Shown one piece after another: positions 8,262-17,411 of a stretch of DNA of 64,000 nt. This stretch comes from Emcibacter sp. (lineage in GTDB: Bacteria; Pseudomonadota; Alphaproteobacteria; Sphingomonadales; Emcibacteraceae): positions 62,001-126,000 of the forward strand of contig JAJFIQ010000006.1 in the NCBI GenBank assembly GCA_021774785.1, given 5' to 3'. Below the pieces are notes generated by a model. That model saw only the letters and a program-made list of their open reading frames with translations, was not told the origin of the DNA and searched no databases. The position numbers were made by a program, and so were the translations under genes. Position 1 is the stretch's first letter; each line of letters begins with the position of its first letter.

Positions 8262-9757
8262 TATTTGTCTCCCCACCATACTTTGGGTTTAGCCGTGAAG
8301 CCTGCTGCATGTTCAAGAACCTGCGCCGCTCTCAATATTGTTTCTTCGTCAAAGGCGCGACCGATAAGATGCAGGCCCAACGGCATGGCATCCTGACTAA
8401 GTCCAGCGGGAACAGAAATCGCCGGTAATCCGGCAAGGCTCGCCGGAACCGTAAAGATATCATTGAGATACATGGCAATGGGGTCGTCGCTTTTTTCACC
8501 CATGGCAAAAGCCGCACTTGGGGCGGTCGGGGTCAATATCACATCCACTTTTTCATAAGCCTTGGCAAAATCCTGGGCAATCAGGGTACGTATCTTCTGC
8601 GCTTTCAGATAATAGGCATCATAATATCCCGCAGACAATACATATGTCCCGATCAGAATACGGCGTTTAACCTCATGACCAAAGCCCTCCGCACGGGTAT
8701 TTTTATACATCCCGTCAAGGCTATCGCCTTCAACCCGAAGACCATATTTCACCCCATCATAACGGGCGAGATTTGAGGATGCCTCTGCTGGTGCCACAAT
8801 ATAATATGTGGGCAGGGCATATTTTGTGTGTGGCAAGCTGATGTCGATAATTTCGGCACCGGCAGCCTTCATCCAGGCGATACCCTGTTGCCAGAGCTTC
8901 TCAATTGCTGAAGGCATCCCGTCCATGCGATATTCTTTGGGAATGCCGATCTTCATACCACGAATATCACCCGTCAGGGCATGTTCGTAATTGGGTACGG
9001 TGCGTTCGACAGATGTGCTATCCTTAACGTCATAGCTCGCCATGCTTTCCATCATGATCGCCGCATCGCGAACCGTTTTTGTGATCGGTCCTGCCTGATC
9101 CAGTGATGAAGCAAAGGCTATCATACCCCAGCGCGAACAACGGCCATAGGTGGGCTTCATACCAACAAGTCCGGTAAAGGCTGCGGGCTGACGTATGGAA
9201 CCGCCGGTATCTGTTCCGGTAGCCGCAACGGCCAAATCACCTGCCACGGCAGCCACGGAGCCACCGGACGAGCCACCCGGCACATAGTCCTTTGTTTCTA
9301 ACGTGCCATTTTCCTTAGTGGCGCGCCACGGGTTTTTTACCGGGCCGTAATAACTGGTTTCATTGGAAGACCCCATGGCGAATTCGTCCATATTGGTCTT
9401 GCCCAGCATTACCGCACCGTCCTGCCACAGGTTTGCGGTCACGGTGGATTCATATTTCGGTTTGAAACCATTCAGAATATGACTGGCCGAGGCACTATGG
9501 ACGTCTTTGGTGCAATAGAGGTCTTTCACCGCAATGGGTATCCCGGTCATGCCCGTAGCATTTCCGCCCCGGATCATCTGGTCGGCTTTGTCCGCCATAT
9601 TCAGCGCAATATCAGCCGTTTCCACGATATAGCTATTCAGCTCCCGCCCCTGTTCCATATTAGACAGATATTGTTCTGTCAATTCGCGGGAAGTAAAGTC
9701 ACCCTTAACCATTCCGTCACGGGCTTCAGCAAGAGTGAGTTCAGTTAATTTTGTCAT
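8261..9757 (-). CDS. gatA: Aspartyl/glutamyl-tRNA amidotransferase subunit A
   Basis: This 498-residue amidase-signature protein has the full Ser-cisSer-Lys triad: Lys78 in AVKDLYC, Ser164 in [11 protein letters not shown], and Ser188 in [13 protein letters not shown]. It hydrolyses glutamine and passes ammonia to GatB, allowing Gln-tRNA(Gln) and/or Asn-tRNA(Asn) to be made without dedicated synthetases. The length matches the family. It lies 10 bases downstream of gatC and overlaps gatB by one base, so the three genes form one translationally coupled operon in the order C-A-B. Confidence 0.97.
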   Translation of the reverse strand: MTKLTELTLAEARDGMVKGDFTSRELTEQYLSNMEQGRELNSYIVETADIALNMADKADQMIRGGNATGMTGIPIAVKDLYCTKDVHSASASHILNGFKPKYESTVTANLWQDGAVMLGKTNMDEFAMGSSNETSYYGPVKNPWRATKENGTLETKDYVPGGSSGGSVAAVAGDLAVAATGTDTGGSIRQPAAFTGLVGMKPTYGRCSRWGMIAFASSLDQAGPITKTVRDAAIMMESMASYDVKDSTSVERTVPNYEHALTGDIRGMKIGIPKEYRMDGMPSAIEKLWQQGIAWMKAAGAEIIDISLPHTKYALPTYYIVAPAEASSNLARYDGVKYGLRVEGDSLDGMYKNTRAEGFGHEVKRRILIGTYVLSAGYYDAYYLKAQKIRTLIAQDFAKAYEKVDVILTPTAPSAAFAMGEKSDDPIAMYLNDIFTVPASLAGLPAISVPAGLSQDAMPLGLHLIGRAFDEETILRAAQVLEHAAGFTAKPKVWWGDK

Positions 9758-9767
9758 GCTCTCTCTC

Positions 9768-10055
9768 CTACTCGATTACTTTTGGCACGGTGAAAAATCC
9801 ATGCTCCGAACCCGGTGCATTTGCCAGCACCTCATCACGGTATCCGCCGTCCGTCACCTTGTCCGCACGCCACGGCAGGTCAACCTCCACAACGCTGGTC
9901 ATGGGGGCAACACCATCCGTGTCCACTTCTGACAATTGTTCAATCCAGTTGAGGATATTGTTCAATTCCCCAACCAAAGGCTCTAGCTCATCTGGGCCAA
10001 CCGCAATACGGGCCAAATCCGCTATTTTCGTGACGGTTCTTTTATCTACAGACAT
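9768..10055 (-). CDS. gatC: Aspartyl/glutamyl-tRNA amidotransferase subunit C
   Basis: The 95-residue protein shows the GatC pattern: V..IA.LARI near the start ([16 protein letters not shown]), a central [22 protein letters not shown] and a C-terminal [17 protein letters not shown]. GatC is the small belt-like subunit that wraps between GatA and GatB and stabilises the complex. It is the first gene of gatCAB. The 271-bp gap upstream, shared with the divergent S9 peptidase gene, must hold the operon promoter, though I could not pick a clear one. Confidence 0.95.
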   Translation of the reverse strand: MSVDKRTVTKIADLARIAVGPDELEPLVGELNNILNWIEQLSEVDTDGVAPMTSVVEVDLPWRADKVTDGGYRDEVLANAPGSEHGFFTVPKVIE

Positions 10056-10326
10056 TTTTTATCCGGTCTTTCTAGCTCTTCTAATATTTCTGTGACGATT
10101 TCGGGGAAATTAACACCCGCAACAGGCTTCTGCAAGAAGAATGAACAAGCTATTTCTATTAGTCCAAAAACTCAGACCGTTTTATGGAAAAATTGCTTGC
10201 CATGAGAGTTCAGTAATCAGCCTAAGCCCACGTAGAAACCGGCATATGTTTTATCGTTGCTTCCAAAAAAATTTTATGGTTAGATGATTTCCGAGGTATG
10301 CTTTTTAAGTCGTGTGGGAATGGGGA

Positions 10327-12234
10327 ATGAAAAATATATTTATAGCTGTCATTTTGACGATTAGCTCAACATTGACTCAAGCGCAAGATAATGCACCGAT
10401 TTCAGCCGAAACGATAGGACAATTACCCAACATTAGTAATATTTCTCTGTCCCCTGACGGGACTAAATTTGCTTCTTTCAGAAATTTTAATGGCCGAAAA
10501 GTTTTGGTTGTTCAAAAAATATTGGTAGAAGGCGAGATAACCCCTCATGTGCTGCAATTTGGCAAGGGTGAGCTTAATTGGTTCCATTGGCTGAATAATG
10601 AACGGTTGGCAATTAGTGTCCGTTTTGCATCCCAGCGGCGCGCTACAAAAACCATCGAAACACGTCTGCTTGCCATGAACTGGGACAAGACAAATCTGGT
10701 TAATCTGACCGAGAGGCTTAGCAACAATTCCCAGTTACAAGATAATGTCATCAGCTATCTGCCCGATGACCCGGACCATGTCCTGATTGCCCTTGATAAC
10801 AAGTATTTTTATTTCCCCGATATTTTTAAAATGAATATCCACACCGGAAAAAGAAAAAGAATCCAAAAAGAAAGACGTTATGTTACGGGCTGGCGGGCCG
10901 ACAGACATGGTATTATTCGCCTGGGGTTTTATCGACCGGTCAGTGGTTACAACAAGCTACTATACCGAAAAAACAAAGATGTTAAATGGCAAAAAATTGC
11001 CACTAAAAAAGCTGATAACAAAGAAAGAACATTTTATTTTGAAGCTTTTAGCGATGATGAAAACATCCTTTATGTCACAGCCAAAGATGAGGGCGGACGA
11101 AAGGGTATTTATAAATATAATGTGGAAAAAAGAACTATCATAGAAGACGTGGCCGTCAGTGATAAAGTTGACATCACCGACCTTCTCATAAACAGAGATG
11201 GTAAAGTTGTGGGTCATACATATTCCGATGAGAGACCACATTCGGTTTATTACACCAAATTTTTGAAATCTTTCCAAAAAATGCTAACTAGAAATTTTCC
11301 GGGCGAGCATATCAGCGTAGAAACCACCTCCAAGGACATGAAAAAATACATAATCAAGACTAGCTCCCCGACAAATCCGGGAACATATTATTTCTTTGAT
11401 CTGGAAGAAAAAAAACTGAGCTATCTGATCGATAGTTATCCCTCAGTGGATAATGAACAACTTTCCCCCATGCATATCGTCTCTTATAAGGCGCGGGATG
11501 AGCTTGAAATTCCGGCTTATCTGTCTCTGCCCAAAGGGGTAGCCGTAAAAAAAGCCAAAAAACTGCCAACAATTATTTTACCACACGGCGGTCCACGGTC
11601 TCGGGACTATTATGGCTATGATCATTGGGTTCAATTTCTGACCGCCAGAGGTTACGCTGTCTTGCAGATGAATTACCGCGGCTCGACCGGATACGGTGAT
11701 GATTTCAAGAATCTTGGTAAACAGCAATGGGGCAAGGCCATGATTGATGATATAAATGACGGCACGCAATGGATGATCCAAGAGGGCATAGCAGACCCGG
11801 ACCGCATCTGCATTTTAGGATGGAGTTATGGGGGTTATGCCGCCCTTCAGGCACCTGTAAAAAGCCCAGGAATGTATAAATGTTCTATCTCCGGAGCCAC
11901 AGTGACAAATATGAAATGGTTATGGCGTGACAGTGCAAAATATAACGGATACAGCCGATACCGAAAATATATCAAGGATGATGATACTTCGCTGAAGGAA
12001 ATATCTCCCTATCATCATATGAAGGCGTTGAAAGTTCCCATTCTAATGGTGCATGGAACCAAAGATCGGATCGTGCCTTACTTACATTCAAAATATTTTG
12101 TCAAAGAAATGAAGCAAAAAAAGAAAAATATCCATTTCGTCACCTTAAAAGATGGTGACCACCATCTCAGCCGTGAAGAACATCGAATATTATTTCTGAA
12201 AGAAGTGGAAAAATTTCTAAAAAAATATCTATGA
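10327..12234 (+). CDS. Exported S9-family (prolyl oligopeptidase-like) serine peptidase
   Basis: The product of about 635 residues begins with a signal peptide (MKNIFIAVILTISSTLTQAQ). An N-terminal beta-propeller-like region follows to about residue 390, then an alpha/beta-hydrolase peptidase domain. The catalytic triad is visible: Ser500 in GWSYGGYA, Asp580 in HGTKDRIVPY and His612 in DGDHHLS. HGGPRSRDYYGYD forms the oxyanion region. Members cleave short peptides, often dipeptides from the N-terminus, in the periplasm. A longer frame begins at GTG 10312, but the ATG at 10327 is preceded by a purine-rich site and starts the signal peptide correctly. It is a single gene, divergent from gatC and convergent with the DUF900 hydrolase gene. 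Confidence 0.92.
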   Translation: MKNIFIAVILTISSTLTQAQDNAPISAETIGQLPNISNISLSPDGTKFASFRNFNGRKVLVVQKILVEGEITPHVLQFGKGELNWFHWLNNERLAISVRFASQRRATKTIETRLLAMNWDKTNLVNLTERLSNNSQLQDNVISYLPDDPDHVLIALDNKYFYFPDIFKMNIHTGKRKRIQKERRYVTGWRADRHGIIRLGFYRPVSGYNKLLYRKNKDVKWQKIATKKADNKERTFYFEAFSDDENILYVTAKDEGGRKGIYKYNVEKRTIIEDVAVSDKVDITDLLINRDGKVVGHTYSDERPHSVYYTKFLKSFQKMLTRNFPGEHISVETTSKDMKKYIIKTSSPTNPGTYYFFDLEEKKLSYLIDSYPSVDNEQLSPMHIVSYKARDELEIPAYLSLPKGVAVKKAKKLPTIILPHGGPRSRDYYGYDHWVQFLTARGYAVLQMNYRGSTGYGDDFKNLGKQQWGKAMIDDINDGTQWMIQEGIADPDRICILGWSYGGYAALQAPVKSPGMYKCSISGATVTNMKWLWRDSAKYNGYSRYRKYIKDDDTSLKEISPYHHMKALKVPILMVHGTKDRIVPYLHSKYFVKEMKQKKKNIHFVTLKDGDHHLSREEHRILFLKEVEKFLKKYL

Positions 12235-12243
12235 AGATATTTT
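12222..12243. terminator. Weak bidirectional hairpin at a convergent gene end
   Basis: AAAATATCT (12222-12230) and AGATATTTT (12235-12243) pair perfectly around a 4-nt loop that includes the S9 peptidase stop codon. The stem is all A/T except one G-C pair, so it is weak. It lies between two convergent genes, where a shared terminator is expected. Confidence 0.35.
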
Positions 12244-12261
12244 AAATGGATTAAAATCTAA

Positions 12262-13554
12262 CTATTCTGCGAGCAAATAGTCCTTGGGCAATATCCAGAA
12301 ATTTCCCCGATCCAATATGAGCGGACGGCTCTCCGTGCCCGGTTGGGTATTTTGCCTTATGGTAACAGCAATATCTGAAAGAACCCCCGCATGGGTACGG
12401 TAATAATCATGGCCAAAGAAACTGCTGACACCCTTTACATTGATAAAACTAACATTCTTCACGCGGGTGAAAATTTCACGTTCCTGTGTGGTAAGTGCAT
12501 CACTGTTCAAACGTCCAAATCGAAGGCCGGACATTAAAAACTGGGAAAAGCTGAGCGCACTGTCCCCCCCATTCATATAGACCGTAATCTGTCCTATGGC
12601 TGGCCCGAATTTCTCTGCGATCAAACGTTGTCCGACAACGCTAAAATCCATATCGGGGGCGGCCAGAAAAAGATTTTTGATTTTATATTTTTTGCGTGGG
12701 CTCATGCCTGCGGCACGGGCCTCGATCACAAGTTCACGCAAAGCCGTGGTGACAATGTCTGTACCCCTGCTGTGGGCAATGATATGAATATTTTCCAGCC
12801 CCTCAGCCCGGCTTAACATACGCAATAGTTCTTTAAGGTGAAAAATTGTAAACTCACCGGATTCGCGGTCTTTAAAATACCCAAAAAAACCACCACTTGC
12901 CGCAGGCCATGTATAGAAAATAGGTACTCCAATGCGGCCAGAAAAATGCCAGATGTCCGCTAACGCCAAGCCCGCCTCATCAAATCGGTTGTTAAAGCCA
13001 TGAACGAAAAGGACAACGTCTTTTCGGCTTGCCCCCTCAAGGCGGTCTTTCAAAAGGGTCTGAAATTCTGTTTCCGCATCGGCATATTCCGTTGCATCAG
13101 GCTCAAGAACAACAATTTTTCCGTCCATCATGCCAAATCGCAGAGGGGTGCTTGGAAATTTTACCAGTTCCGTGGTTCTTGAAATTTCCAATAAGATTTT
13201 CTTCTTTCTTTTTTGAGACTGACTGGCATCCATCAATTCTGTCCATGAAATATCTTTTCCGTAATCAACAGAAATTTCACCAACAGCCATGGCTTCTGAC
13301 CGCTTGGCCTTATATAAAAGATTTCCTTTGTCATCCTGTTCAGCCATACGGTCCGTGACATAGAGAAAATCAAGGGACGTCGTACGAAGGTCATGTGGTA
13401 TTTCCTCCGCAGGGTACGCTCCCTCCCCGGTATAAATATTTGGTGTTGGAACAAGGGGGTGACTGGTGCTACAGGCAGAAACCCAAAAAACTAAAAGCAA
13501 TAGAAAGGGAATTCTTAAATGTGCCATAAAGGATAATTGAACTAAGTAAGTCAT
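12262..13554 (-). CDS. DUF900-type alpha/beta hydrolase lipoprotein
   Basis: This 430-residue protein starts with a hydrophobic signal ending in the lipobox VSAC (followed by STSHP), so it is probably lipid-anchored and faces the periplasm. The body matches the DUF900 esterase-like family: LDFLYVTDRM, then DVVLFVHGFNNRFDEA with the oxyanion strand, and a nucleophile elbow AHSRGTD with Ser262. A later ...FFGHDYYRTHAGVLSDI supplies a candidate catalytic His. Substrates are unknown for the family. The ATG at 13527 would remove nine residues and leave a tighter lipoprotein signal. Neither start has a strong ribosome site. It is 20 bases downstream of the LysR gene and could be co-transcribed with it. 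Confidence 0.82.
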   Translation of the reverse strand: MTYLVQLSFMAHLRIPFLLLLVFWVSACSTSHPLVPTPNIYTGEGAYPAEEIPHDLRTTSLDFLYVTDRMAEQDDKGNLLYKAKRSEAMAVGEISVDYGKDISWTELMDASQSQKRKKKILLEISRTTELVKFPSTPLRFGMMDGKIVVLEPDATEYADAETEFQTLLKDRLEGASRKDVVLFVHGFNNRFDEAGLALADIWHFSGRIGVPIFYTWPAASGGFFGYFKDRESGEFTIFHLKELLRMLSRAEGLENIHIIAHSRGTDIVTTALRELVIEARAAGMSPRKKYKIKNLFLAAPDMDFSVVGQRLIAEKFGPAIGQITVYMNGGDSALSFSQFLMSGLRFGRLNSDALTTQEREIFTRVKNVSFINVKGVSSFFGHDYYRTHAGVLSDIAVTIRQNTQPGTESRPLILDRGNFWILPKDYLLAE

Positions 13555-13574
13555 TACAGTTTATACCTTATTTA

Positions 13575-14465
13575 TTATTGTCCGGTCTGTTCAAGAAGCC
13601 ATTTCCTGAGCGCAATAATCGGCGCGTAGGACATACGGTGCGTAGGTGTCATCAGATAATAACCTTCGGGACTGCTGATAGGCAGGTCCAAAAGCGGGAC
13701 AAGCTCGCCTCTCTCAAGCTCGGTCCTGATCAAAAATCTGGGCAGTATTGCTGCACCTAATCCAGCAATAGCTGCCTGTGTCACAAGGGCAAATTGTTCG
13801 AATATCATACCCCTGCCTGCTGATGGTTCCACATCATGCTGTTCGAACCATTTTGTCCAGGCCTGAGGGCGCGTTTCCAGACTGAGAAGCGGTAGCAATG
13901 TTATATCCTGCGGTTTTTTCGGCGGATATTTAGCAACAAGTGATGGAGCGGATACGGGTATAGCCTCCTCCTTCATCAAAAATGTACTTTCAGCGCCAGC
14001 CCAATCGGGTAAACCAAAATGTATCGCGGCATGAAGATTTTCATTATTGAAATCAAAAGGTGACAGTTTACTGGTGAAATTCACCGTGATTTGAGGATTG
14101 CGCTTCAGAAAGTCCGGAAATCTGGGCATTAACCACCGCATGCCAAAAGTAGGTAGGATGGCAAGATTCAGGATACCCCCTTGTTGGTTCCTCATGGCAT
14201 TTAGGGACGCATTACGAATAGACTTCAAAGCGGCCCCAATTTCCTGCGAATATACCTTTCCCGCCTCGGTTAACTGAATAGATTTTTTCACCCGATGAAA
14301 AAGAACAACATTGAGTTGGGATTCCAGTGCACTCACCTGACGGCTGATCGCGCCCTGTGTGAGACTCAGCTCTTGTGCGGCTAGCGTAAAGCTGCCGCAT
14401 CTGGCCGCAGCCTCAAAAGCCATTAACATGCTTGTACTCGGTATAAGGCGCCTAGAATCCGACAT
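13575..14465 (-). CDS. LysR-family transcriptional regulator (GcvA-like)
   Basis: The 296-residue product has an N-terminal winged HTH (SMLMAFEAAARCGSFTLAAQELSLTQGAISRQVSALE) and a periplasmic-binding-protein-like effector domain from about residue 92 (GILNLAILPTFGMRWLMPR). The LAILPTFGMRWLMPRF stretch and overall layout resemble GcvA/AmpR-type LysR proteins. It is transcribed away from the KamA-family gene at 14623, and the 157-bp gap is where a LysR protein would bind to control its neighbour. That makes the radical SAM gene the likely target. The effector could be an amino acid, which is only a guess. Confidence 0.92.
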   Translation of the reverse strand: MSDSRRLIPSTSMLMAFEAAARCGSFTLAAQELSLTQGAISRQVSALESQLNVVLFHRVKKSIQLTEAGKVYSQEIGAALKSIRNASLNAMRNQQGGILNLAILPTFGMRWLMPRFPDFLKRNPQITVNFTSKLSPFDFNNENLHAAIHFGLPDWAGAESTFLMKEEAIPVSAPSLVAKYPPKKPQDITLLPLLSLETRPQAWTKWFEQHDVEPSAGRGMIFEQFALVTQAAIAGLGAAILPRFLIRTELERGELVPLLDLPISSPEGYYLMTPTHRMSYAPIIALRKWLLEQTGQ

Positions 14466-14528
14466 TTCACATTACTAAAGCTCATGTTTTAATGATTAAA
14501 AGTCGTTTGTAACAACCCCCATAATCGG

Positions 14529-14539
14529 TCATCTTATGA
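14529..14539. promoter_or_regulatory. Short palindrome in the LysR/KamA intergenic region
   Basis: TCAT-CTT-ATGA is an interrupted palindrome located 64 bp before the LysR start and 84 bp before the KamA start. LysR proteins usually bind such dyads between divergent genes. It is short and could be chance. Confidence 0.25.
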
Positions 14540-14622
14540 TAAATATTAGCTTCGTGCAATGGTCTGTAAAAAATTATGCATGAGGTTAGGGCATGTAGAT
14601 AGAAAGCAAACAAGGGTCCATC

Positions 14623-16041
14623 ATGACTATTCATACCGCCATTAAAAAGAACAGATACACCCCCTCAGACAAAGAACAATCCTTTCTGGATACGGTTGAA
14701 AATGCCAAATATGACCGCCAGATTATTGCGGGTATCAAGAAATTCACAACCGGCAAAGTGCCGGAAGATATGCAGGATTTTTATTCACCGGAGGAATTGC
14801 AGGCTCTCGAAAAAATAAAGGATACTGGTCTTGATGTGGAAGCCCGTATGCCTGTAAAAATCACCCGCCATTATTTTGAGCAGGCAAAAAACAGCATTCC
14901 CATGCAGGTTCTGGTTAAGGCCAGCCCTAAAGAAACATATGATCTGGATGGTGCGGCAGACCCCGGCAAACAGATGACCTATAGTCCGGTTGAGGGGCTA
15001 ATTCATAAATATGAACTTGGGCTGATTTATGTGGTTGGAACCTGCTCTGCCCATTGCCGGTTTTGTTACCGGGAAGAATTGATTGCCAAAAAAGAGATTG
15101 AGCGGGAGGATGGCACCATCGCTGCCAAAGGCATGGCACAAATCGGTGACATTGTAGCCTATGTGAAGGATCATAACCGCATCGTAGCTGACAATGGGGG
15201 TACACATCCAAAAACAGGCCGTAAAAGACTCCGCGAAATACTCATGTCCGGGGGTGACCCCATGGTACTTGCCAATAAACAAATTGCCGCATGGCTCGCC
15301 GCACTGTCTGAGGCGGGCATAGAATCAATTCGTTTAGGCACCAAAGAATTGGCCTTTTATCCAGACCGTTTTGACGAAACTTTCTTTGATATGCTGGATA
15401 AATTCCACATTGCCTATCCTGAGACTAAACTGCGGATCATGATCCATTTCAATCATCCTGATGAGTTCCTGAAGAAAGACGAAAACGGTGACTATATAGA
15501 AGTTTCGGGCGGTGGCCTTGAATGGCTTGAAAACACCAAACATGCCGTCACCCAATTGGGCAAACGGGAATGGCTGACGGTGGATAATCAGGCACCGATC
15601 ATCAAGGGGATTAACAATGACCCGGACGCCCTGCGCACCATGCAGCGGGAAATGAAGCGCAATAAAGTTGAAAACCATTATTTCTTCTGTGGGCGAGACA
15701 TCATCGGCCATAAAGCCTTTAACGTGCCAATCGAAGAAGCTTGGGCGATACTGAACGAGTCACAAAAGGGGCTTTCCGGTGTTGAAACCCATGCTCGCCT
15801 GTCCATCACCCATTATAAAGGGAAAACCGAAGTAGTCGCGGTCAGTAACGAACCGGCAGCGGGCATACCGGGCGGTGAGAACGGCGTTGTTGTAATGAAG
15901 CTATTGCGCGGGGCTGCCGATGCCCCTGACCGTGGAAAAATTACCATACTTGGCCGCAATCCAGAGGCTATCTGGTTCAGCGGCTATAATGACCGCGTGC
16001 TTTATGATGAAGCCGGCCTTTTTGAGGGTGTCGACAGTTAG
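14623..16041 (+). CDS. KamA-family radical SAM protein (lysine 2,3-aminomutase-like)
   Basis: This 472-residue protein has the radical-SAM iron-sulfur motif CSAHCRFC (Cys141, Cys145, Cys148; the CX3CX2C spacing) in the context GTCSAHCRFCYRE, typical of lysine 2,3-aminomutase relatives. LREILMSGGDPMVLANKQI is the conserved SAM/GGD region. True aminomutases use SAM and PLP to shift an amino group on lysine, glutamate or arginine. The C-terminal half (THYKGKTEVVAV, PAAGIPGGENG) differs from clostridial KamA, and I cannot place the PLP-binding lysine at the usual glycine-rich segment. The substrate is therefore open. It is longer than EpmB (about 340 residues). It is divergent from a LysR gene and its stop overlaps that of the convergent kinase gene. 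Confidence 0.85.
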   Translation: MTIHTAIKKNRYTPSDKEQSFLDTVENAKYDRQIIAGIKKFTTGKVPEDMQDFYSPEELQALEKIKDTGLDVEARMPVKITRHYFEQAKNSIPMQVLVKASPKETYDLDGAADPGKQMTYSPVEGLIHKYELGLIYVVGTCSAHCRFCYREELIAKKEIEREDGTIAAKGMAQIGDIVAYVKDHNRIVADNGGTHPKTGRKRLREILMSGGDPMVLANKQIAAWLAALSEAGIESIRLGTKELAFYPDRFDETFFDMLDKFHIAYPETKLRIMIHFNHPDEFLKKDENGDYIEVSGGGLEWLENTKHAVTQLGKREWLTVDNQAPIIKGINNDPDALRTMQREMKRNKVENHYFFCGRDIIGHKAFNVPIEEAWAILNESQKGLSGVETHARLSITHYKGKTEVVAVSNEPAAGIPGGENGVVVMKLLRGAADAPDRGKITILGRNPEAIWFSGYNDRVLYDEAGLFEGVDS

Positions 16042-17411
16042 TTCTTGAAAATCAAGCGAAAAGAGATGCCACCATCATCATTATTGTGACAATTTATGCT
16101 GCCATGATGGGCCAGCATAATCTGACGGGCGAGGCTCAGACCAATACCTGACCCTTCCTGTTTGGTGGTATAAAAAGGCACAAATATCTTTTGTAGCATA
16201 TCATCATCAATACCGGAGCCGTTGTCCCTGATTTCAATGATGATATTGCCGCCACGGTCAAGATAACCTTTGAGTGTAATTTTACCCTCTCCCTGATCGC
16301 TAACCACTTCCACGGCATTCTTGATCAGATTTATCACGGCCTGATCAATGAGTTCCGGGTCGGCATTAATGGCAAGTGATTTTGGCAACACATCGGCCAT
16401 CAACGCAATATTTTTCTCTTTGCACTGCTCCGCGAATAATTGTGTCATATTATCAAAAATGGCCGCTATCGGCATGCGTTGATATTCAGGCGGTGGCACC
16501 TTGGTCATTTTCCGGTAATTTACCACAAAGGAATCCAGGCGACCACTGCGTCTTGATATAGCGCCAATCCCGTCTCGCAAGTCATTTAACATATCGGCAA
16601 ATTCAGTCGAGTGCTTTTCCTCTGCCACCTTTTGGCTAATATCCTGCATTAATAAATTCATGCTATTCGACAAGGAAGCTACGGGGGTCAGGCTATTCAT
16701 TAATTCGTGGGTCAGGACATGAACCAGATCCTGCCATGCTTCGATCTGGGTCGTGTCCAACTCGCTCTGAATATTATGGAGTGAAATCAAATAACTGGAA
16801 ACGCCATCCATAACAATTTTGGTAGTGGCGAGGGAAAGTTTTATTTCCTCATTATCATGAATAATACGAATAAGCCTTTTCTTACCCGTCCGTAAATGCT
16901 GTAGCTCGTATATCAGGCTGGGGCCAAATGATTTAAGGTCTGATACCTTATGAATATGGCTAAGTCCGAACAGCCGCTTTGCGGCATTGTTAAGAAATGC
17001 CGCTTCTTGATTTTCCTTGATAGACAGGAGAGCCACGGGAATATGATCAATTTGGGCGTGAAAATATCGGGCATGCTTCTCATTCTTGGTGCGGTCATGT
17101 TTGAATTTTTGCATCACCGTGTCATAGGCATCTGCGAGTTCCGCTTTATTGCCGCCAAACCCCTTACGCCCCAGTTTCTGAGAAAAATCGGAAAACCGTA
17201 CCGCATCAAGAAAATAGATCATTTCCCGCTCAGAAATAGTGAGTTTATTCAACAAGGACCAGAATTGCATAGCAACCGCACTCATTAATATGAGGGCAAT
17301 CGCATATTTCTCACTACTGTAAAGGACCCATATCAGGCCGAGAATAGTTAAGCACAGACACAAAAGGCGGAAAGCAATATTCAAGGCTGGACGGCTGATA
17401 TTAAAGCTCAT
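16038..17411 (-). CDS. Membrane sensor histidine kinase, partner of the NtrC-type regulator
   Basis: From the ATG at 17411 the product is about 457 residues. Two closely spaced membrane helices lie in the first 60 residues (LLCLCLTILGLIWVLYS and YAIALILMSAVAMQF). Next come a linker, a PAS-like domain (about 120-215, PVALLSIKENQEAAFLNNAAK), a HisKA helix with His235 (HVLTHELMNSLTPVASL) and a HATPase_c domain (NLIKNAVEV, DNGSGIDDD, GSGIGLSLARQI). The longer frame to 17468 would lie inside the regulator gene. The ATG at 17411 overlaps the regulator's last codons by 11 bases, which implies translational coupling. It resembles NtrY/NtrB-like kinases. It should phosphorylate the regulator encoded upstream and so control the transporter operon. 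The signal is unknown. Confidence 0.92.
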   Translation of the reverse strand: MSFNISRPALNIAFRLLCLCLTILGLIWVLYSSEKYAIALILMSAVAMQFWSLLNKLTISEREMIYFLDAVRFSDFSQKLGRKGFGGNKAELADAYDTVMQKFKHDRTKNEKHARYFHAQIDHIPVALLSIKENQEAAFLNNAAKRLFGLSHIHKVSDLKSFGPSLIYELQHLRTGKKRLIRIIHDNEEIKLSLATTKIVMDGVSSYLISLHNIQSELDTTQIEAWQDLVHVLTHELMNSLTPVASLSNSMNLLMQDISQKVAEEKHSTEFADMLNDLRDGIGAISRRSGRLDSFVVNYRKMTKVPPPEYQRMPIAAIFDNMTQLFAEQCKEKNIALMADVLPKSLAINADPELIDQAVINLIKNAVEVVSDQGEGKITLKGYLDRGGNIIIEIRDNGSGIDDDMLQKIFVPFYTTKQEGSGIGLSLARQIMLAHHGSINCHNNDDGGISFRLIFKN

